The notes beneath the pieces are model-generated. The model had not been told where the DNA came from, did no database searches, and saw only the letters and a program-made list of their open reading frames with translations. This document shows, one piece after another, positions 16,206 through 23,938 of a DNA stretch of 64,000 nt. Made by a program: the position numbers and the translations under genes. The DNA is from JAUSFM01 sp964343705. GTDB taxonomy: Archaea > Nanobdellota > Nanobdellia > Woesearchaeales > UBA12501. The DNA is taken from contig CAYFJX010000001.1 in the NCBI GenBank assembly GCA_964343705.1, forward strand, positions 1-64,000. The letters run 5' to 3'. Within the stretch, counting starts at the first letter, position 1; each line of letters starts with the position of its first letter.

Positions 16206-17402
16206 TTACCCTGTGCAGCTCTTGAATATGATCATTACCAGCACTAAGCAAAAGACAATTCCAACATAGCCCCATATCTTATGTGCTAATGCCTCGTTCT
16301 TTTTGCCAAATATCTTCAATAAGGCAATTTGGAACATCCGTCCACCATCACAGATAGCAACAGGTAAGAGGTTAAAGAACCCAATACCCAGATTAATAAG
16401 ATATAACCAAAACAACAATCCCATGCTCCACATGATTGCTGCAGGAACAAATTCACCATATTGTTCTTTGAAACTTTCTTTAATTTTAGTTTTGTCAGCT
16501 ACAAACACACCAAGGTACGGAGCTGAGCTGTTAGTTGGGTGAATTCCCAGTTCAATATCATACGCAGTCCTGTTTGTCACAATGTTAATTGTCTCACCTG
16601 GCTTTTTTTCTGCCATGACTGCTGAGAACTCCTTAACTCGCATAACTGACTGGCCATCCATTTCAGTGATTATTTCACCTTTTGTAAGACCTGATTCTTG
16701 GACTGGATACACTCCATCTTCTACAATGCCATGGACTGATACACCTGTGTGGTCAAGAACTGCAGCGTCAATAGGTGTTGCAATAACCATGAACAAACCA
16801 ATAATTAAAAACCCAAGGACAATGTTAGACAATGGCCCTGCTGCAATAACACTCAATTGTTGTTTTGCTGGCCGCTTACGCATTTCTTTTTCATCTGGTT
16901 CAACAAACGCAATAGGAATTACTGGCGCGATAATACCAATAACACCAACACCGCTTGATGTCACCTTGAGTTTGTGTACTCGTGCAAGCACCCCATGACT
17001 AAACTCATGGATGACAACGACCACAAAGAGTGATATAATAAAGTAAAAGAAGGGAACGTAAATTGTTCCGGGAAGATTTTGTGAAAATGGTTGGAGTATA
17101 CCTACACCTGGCACTGCTTTTTCAGACACAAACATAAGATAGAGATTTTCTACGAGTTTGTACGAGATAAAAACCATACCTGCGTAACCAAGCCAGATAA
17201 AACTGTAACCTGCATACTTGAGTAATCGCGGAAACTTCTTTGCCAGTCGATCCATTGCTTTAAGTCCGATCTTAGTTCGGTACATAAAGATGTAAAGAAA
17301 GGGGAAAAGTACTTTTTGGAGAATTAGTTTTTTCCTTTCAATATAGACCACAATAGCCAGCAAGACTATAAACCCTAATGCAAAGAATGCTTGTATATCC
17401 AT
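16206..17402 (-). CDS. Site-2 protease (M50 family) with PDZ domain
   Basis: 398 residues. An N-terminal membrane segment, then the zinc motif HEFSHG (His132, Glu133, His136) inside a hydrophobic helix. A PDZ-like region follows (about 215-280; GLTKGEIITEMDGQSV), and the second metal ligand lies in NLLPVAICDGGRM within a late membrane helix. These proteases cut membrane-embedded substrates such as anti-sigma factors or signal-peptide remnants. The target in this archaeon is unknown. Motif set and length are complete. Confidence 0.92.
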   Translation of the reverse strand: MDIQAFFALGFIVLLAIVVYIERKKLILQKVLFPFLYIFMYRTKIGLKAMDRLAKKFPRLLKYAGYSFIWLGYAGMVFISYKLVENLYLMFVSEKAVPGVGILQPFSQNLPGTIYVPFFYFIISLFVVVVIHEFSHGVLARVHKLKVTSSGVGVIGIIAPVIPIAFVEPDEKEMRKRPAKQQLSVIAAGPLSNIVLGFLIIGLFMVIATPIDAAVLDHTGVSVHGIVEDGVYPVQESGLTKGEIITEMDGQSVMRVKEFSAVMAEKKPGETINIVTNRTAYDIELGIHPTNSSAPYLGVFVADKTKIKESFKEQYGEFVPAAIMWSMGLLFWLYLINLGIGFFNLLPVAICDGGRMFQIALLKIFGKKNEALAHKIWGYVGIVFCLVLVMIIFKSCTG

Positions 17403-17492
17403 CCTGTACCTCTTTAGTCAAATTATAGGAATACCTCTTTTTATAGTTTGTTATTTTACAGAAGAGAATGTTTGGAAGAAAGTTTAAAAGAT

Positions 17493-17654
17493 CTACTTCT
17501 TCCTAACTGGCCGCAGACTAGTAGAGCCACACTTACGGCATTTCATCTTACCTGCCATAACCTTACGGCTAGAAGTTCTACGTTTTGTCTTACAATTTCT
17601 GCAGACATAAATGTTACGCTGCGTCCGTGCAGCTGCTTCTGGAAATTTTGCCAT
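17493..17654 (-). CDS. rpl40e: 50S ribosomal protein eL40
   Basis: 53 residues, the normal archaeal length. It has two CxxC pairs, VCRNCKTK and MKCRKCGS, forming a zinc ribbon, and a basic end (LRPVRKK). It lies 13 bases after the aIF5A stop on the same strand, so the two are an operon. Confidence 0.95.
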   Translation of the reverse strand: MAKFPEAAARTQRNIYVCRNCKTKRRTSSRKVMAGKMKCRKCGSTSLRPVRKK

Positions 17655-17667
17655 TGATAATCACAAT

Positions 17668-18069
17668 TTAATTGCTTTGTTTAACTTGTTTCATAACTTT
17701 TGCGTCAAGGACAACCCAATATAGGACATTACATCCGTCAACACAGTCATCTTTGAGGTCGTCTGGAATGTCAAGATCAAATGTTTCATAGGTCTCAGAG
17801 TCCATAACATTTGCCTTGCCTCCTTGTATTGACAAGACCTGAGCTGTTTTTTTTCCAATAATCGGTGATTCAATACTATCATGACCTGGCATGACAATAA
17901 CACGTTTTTTGCCATCAAGGATGCCAACACCAGTCAATCGCACTTTTGCGTGACCATGTTTTCCTGGCCGAGATGTTTGCGTGTCTGTAACACGACAAGC
18001 TGCGCCGTCAAGCACCACATAATTGCCTTTTTGTAGGCTCCCTACACTTACTGGTTTTGTATTACTCAT
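17668..18069 (-). CDS. eif5A: Translation factor aIF5A
   Basis: 133 residues: an N-terminal SH3-like domain with the hypusination loop TSRPGKHGHAKV (Lys37 is the modified residue), and a C-terminal OB-like domain (KKTAQVLSIQGGKANVMD to DIPDDLKDD). It promotes peptide bond formation at stalling motifs and termination. GGAAGGTG precedes the ATG, and an ATTTAAATA box near 18124-18132 gives a leader of about 40 bases. The presence of the Lys implies a deoxyhypusine synthase elsewhere. Confidence 0.96.
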   Translation of the reverse strand: MSNTKPVSVGSLQKGNYVVLDGAACRVTDTQTSRPGKHGHAKVRLTGVGILDGKKRVIVMPGHDSIESPIIGKKTAQVLSIQGGKANVMDSETYETFDLDIPDDLKDDCVDGCNVLYWVVLDAKVMKQVKQSN

Positions 18070-18201
18070 TGTCTAAACACCTTCCAAATTGAGTAGTTGT
18101 CTACCTCACCGTGTAAACTGATCATATTTAAATATTTCTATAAACGCACCTGAAGTAGGCAAAAAAAGCCGTTTAAGAAGTCCCAATGCTGTTTGCATAG
18201 T

Positions 18202-18390
18202 CTAAGGCATATTGATGTAGGTGTTTGGAGCATACCTCATAGTGTCTGTCCGTGATGTTTTACCTACTGTTTTAGAGGTTATAATAACCTTGCCACCTTT
18301 TTTCTGTGTACCTACAACGCGGTACAATGACTGCCTAATAAAAACTTTATCACCAGCTTGAATATTTTTTGCTTGTACTCTTTTTACCAT
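18202..18390 (-). CDS. Small SH3-barrel protein resembling the aIF5A N-domain
   Basis: 62 residues from ATG 18390, chosen because GAGGTG lies 8 bases upstream (the longer frame to 18399 begins inside that region). The sequence VQAKNIQAGDKVFIRQSLYRVVGTQKKGGKVII follows the strand pattern of the aIF5A N-terminal barrel (leucine-Gly-x-x-V, then YRV), but the hypusine loop is absent. It sits 130 bases upstream of aif5A on the same strand. It could be a translation-linked or nucleic-acid-binding barrel; this is a resemblance only. Confidence 0.5.
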   Translation of the reverse strand: MVKRVQAKNIQAGDKVFIRQSLYRVVGTQKKGGKVIITSKTVGKTSRTDTMRYAPNTYINMP

Positions 18391-18452
18391 GTCTATCACA
18401 CCTCAGTGGTTTTAAGAATATCAAGGGCTTGTACTATTTAAAGTTTGTTATG

Positions 18453-18611
18453 AAAAAATAAGGATGGATAGGGGTACACTGAGAATAACTAGGTTAAGTT
18501 TGGGCTGTTCCATAATCAAATCAGACATTGCACAGTTTTAACCGAGCCGGGTCCCGGCTCGGATTAAACAGCTTTGCTGTATGATCTGTGCAGTTGAAAT
18601 GTTCTTTGATT
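18453..18611 (-). ncRNA. Structured RNA, copy 2 (unrecognised family)
   Basis: Same architecture as 15470-15605. On the minus strand it has a basal stem of AATCAAA and ACATT pairs, inner stem GCACAG/CTGTGC (18586-18591 with 18530-18535), a short hairpin ACAGC/GCTGT, and a GC-rich hairpin CCGAGCCGG/CCGGCTCGG. Conserved single-stranded parts include TTTAATCC, the 3' AACAGCCC and TCTCAGT. A T6 tract (18453-18458) follows, then the TATA box of the gene at 18390. No strong promoter is visible upstream, only a weak CTTTTTACTT near 18645-18655. The stem sequences differ from copy 1 while pairing is kept. Confidence 0.65.
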
Positions 18612-18659
18612 TTGAAGACTTTGCAGAGATTAGCTCACCTACAAAAAGTAAAAAGACAT

Positions 18660-19430
18660 TCAAAACAATTTCCTAAATTTTTTCAGTAATGATCCAGAAC
18701 GTCCAGCAACATGTCGTACTGCGCGCTGTCTCCGAACCCTCCCTAAAGCTCGCTTCAGCTCACCATCAACTGCATGAAAGTTTTCAAACTGTTCCTCAGC
18801 ACGCCGAAACTTGGCATCATGGTAACAGTTCCTGCCATTCTTACTGCGATACTTGTGCACCTTGTGTAACATCTCATGATACATCACCACATCAAGCAAT
18901 GCCGGATTTTCATGGATAAGATCTTGAAACACCTTACTAATGCTAATCTGGTCAAGTTTAAAATCATAACACCCTAGCTTAGTGGTCGAGTACCTCCCCC
19001 ACTCAAGATTTGGTTTATCAACCATCCCAAGAAAGTAGCGTTCATTAACCCGTGCAAAAGATGCTTCAAGCAGAGGGTCACCTTGCTTTTTTTCAACTGT
19101 TAAATGCAAGTTGCGTAAGAAGTTGTTGTACAAGTCAAGGTAAAGATGATCAATTTCCCCTCGCTGACTTTTTGTTCGCTTCCACATTTTTAAGTACAGA
19201 TCTTGCAGCAAGCCCATTTTGATTTCTGGACTTACTCGCTTCCATTTCTTACACAGATTAGCCTGCAACCTATTGCCTTGCATCACTATGTTGGCATTGT
19301 ATGCAGAAAATCGTCCTGAATATGTTAGTTTGGCATTGTAAGAAAAATCTCTTCCTGGAAAAAGATGGTTAAATGCCTGCTCCATAATTTCCCTATCAAT
19401 GTCTGCTTGTGGTCGTCTGAATCTAAACAC
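18660..19430 (-). CDS. SprT-like zinc metalloprotease family protein
   Basis: 256 residues. The zinc motif is HEMLHKVH (His185, Glu186, His189) with a probable third ligand His in NCYHDAKF about 20 residues later, as in SprT/M48-like proteins. The N-terminal 110 residues are basic and helical; the C-terminus is strongly basic (RVRRQRAVRH), consistent with nucleic acid binding. SprT-type proteases in eukaryotes cut DNA-protein crosslinks; the archaeal role is unknown. It is downstream of aRF1 on the same strand with a 27-base gap. Confidence 0.75.
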   Translation of the reverse strand: MFRFRRPQADIDREIMEQAFNHLFPGRDFSYNAKLTYSGRFSAYNANIVMQGNRLQANLCKKWKRVSPEIKMGLLQDLYLKMWKRTKSQRGEIDHLYLDLYNNFLRNLHLTVEKKQGDPLLEASFARVNERYFLGMVDKPNLEWGRYSTTKLGCYDFKLDQISISKVFQDLIHENPALLDVVMYHEMLHKVHKYRSKNGRNCYHDAKFRRAEEQFENFHAVDGELKRALGRVRRQRAVRHVAGRSGSLLKKFRKLF

Positions 19431-19457
19431 CTCGTTTGTTTGTAACAGTTATGAATC

Positions 19458-22076
19458 TCAATAATTTGTGTCAAACCTAAGAATCGCTGCAACTCTTCCA
19501 ATGTCACGAAGCTGCACACCTTCTCGTGTTTCAGTGGAAATAATCTTAACTTTAGTACCTAATTCGCGTGCCTTTTCTTCAAACTGTTCAAGAAGGTTAT
19601 CTGCCAACTCTTCAGAAAGCAATAAAGTATCAACAACACCAGTTTCTAGATGTTTAAGACAGTCAGCTTGACCATAACTTACCATTCCTGGCTTGGTTGA
19701 AAGTAATGTAAAAAATTTAGTCATTACCTGTTTTTCCTCTGCAATCTCTTCTTTAGCAAGGACATCTTGGCTCTTGTCAACAAGTTCTTGCAATCCAAAT
19801 TCTTCAGTGTAACTAAGATCTTTCACTGCAATTATTTTCTTCTTAACTTGATCAGTAATGAAGTTTCCCTCAACAAATGAGTACTTTGTAGGGCCAGGAC
19901 CACCGACAAGAATGCCTTTTAGGTCTTTCATCATCATAAACTGTTCTTTCATATAGTTCCCGACTTTTTTGTAGTGATCCTTTGCAGCACCTTCACGCAA
20001 TCGGGCAAAACGTTGAGCTGAGTTGTGTACAATAACACCATTTGCTATGAAGTTTTGGTTCCCAACAGAAATATCAACCATTTCAACTTCTTTTTCTTCA
20101 ATTTCAATTTTACTTATTTTGACAGGGAGGAAAGGGTGATTATGTATTTTCTCAAGCTTTTCATGTAAGTCTTTGTCTGTTATATTACATAGAATGGAAT
20201 TGTTGAATGCCTCCTTGCTCATCATACGCTCATTTCTAAAAAAACTGTTAACTTTAGGAAACAATTCCAGATTATACCCTGAGTTTTCTATAATTTTCCG
20301 GATTTCTGTACCAGGAATGAGTATTTGCCTCACATTACTTTTTACTGATTTTCCATCAATAATTTGATTTAATCTTGCATTCTTAATTTCACTTGTTAAC
20401 CCGATATTTTTTCTAAAAAGTTCTAAAGATTCCTTTTCAGTGATGTCAATGGTAAAGCGTGGATTATCACTGTAAGGGTTTCTTCTGTTATCATATTCAT
20501 GCAAAGATGAGATTATGCTAAATCTAAGCAATGCCATTTGTACCTGTTGGGCAAGAATCTTGTTACTAATCCCCAATGCAACTTGTTTTCGGGTAGAAAC
20601 ATAGCCTTCAGCGTCAAAGATTCCTTTAAGAAATGAAGCTAGTATTTCGTCAGGAGAGTTTAGTATTTTCTTTGGAATCTCAGAGTCATGAGTCTTTTTT
20701 ATTTCTGGAAACTCGCTTATAATCATCCTGACTAAAGGTCTGCTTGTGAACCTCAATTGATGGTAATTTTTAGATTCTCTGAACCTATAAGATGAGATCA
20801 TATGTAAATAATTATCAAATATTTCCTTATATTTCAAAGCAACCTGTTTATTTTGTTCAAAAAAAGTAATTCGATCCTTCTCAATACAACCATCACCAAG
20901 CAAATACCCTAAGAACTGTGCTAGTTTATGGTCAACAACTACAGGGAGTTTCATACTGGCATGCAAATCAGGTGTAGTATACTTTCTCAAAAAATCATAA
21001 AAATCTATTTCTAAAGCAGCACACACTTTCTGAAGAGGAATCCGTCTAGCACTCATTTTACCTATTTCATACGAAGAAATAGTTGTTTGAGTAATACCCA
21101 GTTGCTTAGCTAATTGCTTTTGGAAAAGGCCTTTCTCCATCCTTTTCTGCTTAAGTAAAGCCTGCCCCTGTTCATTAATAGAGAAGGCGTTGTAGTATTG
21201 AATAGAATTAATTGTTTGAATAGAGCTCTTGACTGTAATCTTTTCTGGCATTATAAGATACTCTCCTTCTTTCAACTGCTCAGCTGGTTTTTCTTCAATG
21301 CCATTCTCACCACGAACAAAAAAGACATGATCTTTGGACGCTTGAATTTCAAATCGAGGTGATTTTGTGGTGATCTTGTAAATATGAGACTTCTTTACAT
21401 CCCATCGATCAGTGACAGGTGAATCCGCAAGTGAAAAATTTTCCATAACCATTGTCTTAAGGACACAAGGGTTATGAGAAAATTTGAGCTGAAGGATTCC
21501 ACCATCACAAGATTGGATTAGAGTATCCTTGACAAGACACTGACCACCAGCACGAAACTTTCCTGGAACTTCAGAATGAGTTTTTAGCAATGGCACAATT
21601 GTTTTTCCTTTAAGCAATGCAAGATGTGCATCTCGCCTGTCCATAACAACAAGGCCAAACACTTCTGAAGCCTCACACATTTGAGCAAGGGGTTCAAGAA
21701 GAAACTCCTTGTCACATCGGTAAATACGCGTGTTTAATTCAACAGGAGGTTCAATACTCCACACACGCAAATCAGACTTACCTTCCTTTGAAGCAATGTT
21801 ACCTGAGAAAACAGCAAGACCATTAGGTGGTGTTTTCTTGAACAAACGCAAGTGTTGAATCATTCGCTCAAGAGCATCAGTGACATTTTTTCGTGTACTT
21901 GCAGATTTAATGTTGGATGCAGTTCCTTGCTCTTGAGAAAGATGTTGTATAATTTTTATAAGGTCATATCCCTTAGGAATGTATACACTAACAAACTCTG
22001 TATGCCGACCTCGATGCGGCTTTAATTCCTTCATAAACTTTTTGAGTTTAAACTTAGTTGCTTGTTCCATTACCAT
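19458..22076 (-). CDS. prf1: Archaeal peptide chain release factor aRF1 precursor, intein-containing
   Basis: 872 residues, of which 366 are aRF1. The N-domain carries the stop-codon-reading NIKS motif (55-58). The M-domain reaches GKFRAGGQ, with the GGQ at 177-179 that triggers peptidyl-tRNA hydrolysis. A 506-residue intein (residues 180-685) begins directly after that Gln, and the host resumes with SAQRFARLREGAA, the normal continuation. The C-domain ends ILRFDTNY. Unspliced protein would have the catalytic loop broken, so splicing should be essential. The ATG at 22070 (MEQATKF) is an alternative start two codons downstream. A TTTTTAAA box near 22112-22119 lies upstream. Confidence 0.95.
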   Translation of the reverse strand: MVMEQATKFKLKKFMKELKPHRGRHTEFVSVYIPKGYDLIKIIQHLSQEQGTASNIKSASTRKNVTDALERMIQHLRLFKKTPPNGLAVFSGNIASKEGKSDLRVWSIEPPVELNTRIYRCDKEFLLEPLAQMCEASEVFGLVVMDRRDAHLALLKGKTIVPLLKTHSEVPGKFRAGGQCLVKDTLIQSCDGGILQLKFSHNPCVLKTMVMENFSLADSPVTDRWDVKKSHIYKITTKSPRFEIQASKDHVFFVRGENGIEEKPAEQLKEGEYLIMPEKITVKSSIQTINSIQYYNAFSINEQGQALLKQKRMEKGLFQKQLAKQLGITQTTISSYEIGKMSARRIPLQKVCAALEIDFYDFLRKYTTPDLHASMKLPVVVDHKLAQFLGYLLGDGCIEKDRITFFEQNKQVALKYKEIFDNYLHMISSYRFRESKNYHQLRFTSRPLVRMIISEFPEIKKTHDSEIPKKILNSPDEILASFLKGIFDAEGYVSTRKQVALGISNKILAQQVQMALLRFSIISSLHEYDNRRNPYSDNPRFTIDITEKESLELFRKNIGLTSEIKNARLNQIIDGKSVKSNVRQILIPGTEIRKIIENSGYNLELFPKVNSFFRNERMMSKEAFNNSILCNITDKDLHEKLEKIHNHPFLPVKISKIEIEEKEVEMVDISVGNQNFIANGVIVHNSAQRFARLREGAAKDHYKKVGNYMKEQFMMMKDLKGILVGGPGPTKYSFVEGNFITDQVKKKIIAVKDLSYTEEFGLQELVDKSQDVLAKEEIAEEKQVMTKFFTLLSTKPGMVSYGQADCLKHLETGVVDTLLLSEELADNLLEQFEEKARELGTKVKIISTETREGVQLRDIGRVAAILRFDTNY
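20022..21539 (-). mobile_element. Intein with LAGLIDADG endonuclease and extra HTH domain in aRF1
   Basis: 506 residues in frame. Splicing motifs are intact: Cys1 (CLVKDTLI), block B His in SKDHVFFV (about 69-74), block F with VDISVGNQNFIANG, terminal His-Asn in VIVHN, and Ser as the +1 host residue. Two LAGLIDADG helices are visible, LAQFLGYLLGDG (206-217) and LASFLKGIFDAEG (300-312), with the acidic residues retained, so the homing endonuclease may be active. Between the N-terminal Hint half and the endonuclease lies an XRE-type helix-turn-helix (FQKQLAKQLGITQTTISSYE, about 139-158). Insertion is immediately after the GGQ codon triplet. Confidence 0.93.
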
Positions 22077-22168
22077 AAGATATCATACTGGAGGCAGCTC
22101 CAGGGGTTTAAAAAGCTTTAGGTGGTAATAAGAGAAAAATTAAATAGCGATAACCAGGTATAGGTATC

Positions 22169-22836
22169 ATGACAATCACTGATCTTGTAAAAGCACTTTT
22201 TTTCCAGTAACTGCATTTGATGATCTTGTCCTAAAACCAATTGATGCAAAGGTACATAAAAAAGCAGATAGGTTTGCTAGCTGGCTTGAAGAAAAAGGCG
22301 TTGCGCGTGGAACAACACGTACAGTTCTTAGATATGGAGGTCTCATTCCCTTTGTTGGTGCCATTAAATGTGTTGGAAAATACATCCCATCAGAAGCTGC
22401 TGCCTTAGGAGTGGGCATTTTCTATGCCCTACCTGCAGCAATGGATGAATCTCAAGCAATAAAAAAAGGAAAACACTTATCACAAACAGGACATGAGGAA
22501 ACGCTCTCTCCAGACCTTGAGTTTCTAACAACATTGATTAGAGTACAACGAAGATACTTGATTATCGGAGGTGCCATATCTCTCGCATATGGCATTGCCA
22601 CACAAGATCTTTTTTATGTAAATACAGGATTAGCAGCAAAGTCCGTTAGCTTGAGTAGTTATGTTAATGACACAGATCCACCAAGTAAAAGTAAACTCTG
22701 GAAAAACTTTAGAGACTGGCGCGCAGAGCAAAAAGAAGCACGACAAAAAAGAAAACAAACAACACAGCCAATCATACTCCCACAACCAACAACAGCTTAT
22801 TCAATGTTGGAACAGACTGCAAATACACCATTCTAA
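22169..22836 (+). CDS. Hypothetical membrane protein, frameshifted in a T run
   Basis: The ATG at 22169 has a TTAAATA box about 28 bases upstream. The first frame reads MTITDLVKALFF and stops at once. At the run of seven Ts (22198-22204), one more T restores a frame that runs without break through VTAFDDLVLKPIDAK and into the long open frame ending at 22836, giving about 222 residues. The restored protein has hydrophobic Gly-rich helices near 60-90 and 135-155 and a basic tail rich in Lys, Gln and Arg. The 3' frame alone has no good start (ATG 22411 is mid-helix). A homopolymer sequencing error, slippage or early decay would explain it. Confidence 0.6.
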
Positions 22837-22894
22837 AACCATGGTAAGGATTATCAGAAAACTATATAAGGCACCGCCCCACTCAGGTTAGATT

Positions 22895-23902
22895 ATGACC
22901 ACAATGAAAGACCTCATTGCACAAATGAGAAAAAACGCAAAAGCTACACGAAGAAAGGTTATTGTAGCTGAAGGCTGGGATGAACGATGCTTAAGAGCGT
23001 CAGCCAATATTCTCAAAGATGATGTGTGTGATCTTATTCTGCTAGGTGATCCAGAAAAAATCAATGCAGAAGCAGAAAAGTTAGGTGTTGACATTAGTAA
23101 AGCAGAGATTATCAACCCTCCAGAATATGAAAAACGAGCAGAACTGGTGAAAGAGTTGGTAGAACTGCGGAAACATAAAGGACTTACAGAAAAAGAAGCA
23201 GACAAACTCTTAGAAGATGTTAACTATTTTGGGTGTATGCTTTTACACAGGGGTGTTGCTGATGGCATGGCTGGATCTGCAATTTGCCCTACAGCTGAAC
23301 TTATGCGACCAACACTCCAAATTATCAAAACTAAAAAAGGAGCAAGCCTTGTTTCAGAAGTAGTAATCGCAGAGGATGTTAAAAATAAGCGTGTTCTTTT
23401 CTTTACTGACTGCAGTCTTAATCCTGACCCAAGTGCAGAAGATTTAGCTCAAATTGCTGTGAATGGTGGAGACTGTGCTAAAGCATTTGGCTTTGAACCA
23501 AAAATAGCCTTCCTCTCATACTCCACAAAGGGAAGCGGTGGCACTAGTGAAATTATTGAAAGAACAAGAGAAGCTGTTGAACTAGCACGAAAAAAACAGC
23601 CAGACTATGTGTTTGAAGGTGAAATGCAAGGGGATGCTGCTCTTAATCCATTTGGTGCAAAACGAAAATGCCCCGATGCGCAGATTAAAGGCGATGCAAA
23701 TGTTCTTGTGTTCCCTAACTTGACTGCTGCAAATATTTTCTGCCATCTTATGATGCAACTTTGTGACATGGGCATTGGATTAAGTGCTGGAGTTGGATTA
23801 AGAAAACCTGTGGCTGTTCTTGGAAGAAGTAATAGTGCAGAAAGTATAGAAAATCTTATTATTAGCTGTGCAATGAAGGCTAATGCTAGTGATAAAAAGT
23901 AG
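22895..23902 (+). CDS. pta: Phosphate acetyltransferase
   Basis: 335 residues, the short Pta form. It carries the phosphotransacetylase core: VAEGWDERCLRAS, GVADGMAGSAICPTAELMRP, DCSLNPDPSAEDLAQIA, AFLSYSTKGSG and VLVFPNLTAANI. It interconverts acetyl-CoA and acetyl phosphate. No acetate kinase is in the window. A TATATAA box sits 26-32 bases before the ATG. It is followed after 36 bases by a His-swivel gene, suggesting that acetyl-CoA or acyl phosphate may feed the pathway of this cluster; this link is inference. Confidence 0.9.
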   Translation: MTTMKDLIAQMRKNAKATRRKVIVAEGWDERCLRASANILKDDVCDLILLGDPEKINAEAEKLGVDISKAEIINPPEYEKRAELVKELVELRKHKGLTEKEADKLLEDVNYFGCMLLHRGVADGMAGSAICPTAELMRPTLQIIKTKKGASLVSEVVIAEDVKNKRVLFFTDCSLNPDPSAEDLAQIAVNGGDCAKAFGFEPKIAFLSYSTKGSGGTSEIIERTREAVELARKKQPDYVFEGEMQGDAALNPFGAKRKCPDAQIKGDANVLVFPNLTAANIFCHLMMQLCDMGIGLSAGVGLRKPVAVLGRSNSAESIENLIISCAMKANASDKK

Positions 23903-23938
23903 TAAAAGTAAGAAAAAATAGCAATAAAGAATAGTACA

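Noticed and set aside
15470..18611. Treating the two structured RNAs as riboswitches or leaders of the downstream genes.
   Set aside because: In both cases a T6 tract and a separate TATA box lie between the RNA and the start codon, so the RNA is outside the mRNA. Plus-strand orientation was also considered, but the promoter and T tract fit the minus strand better.
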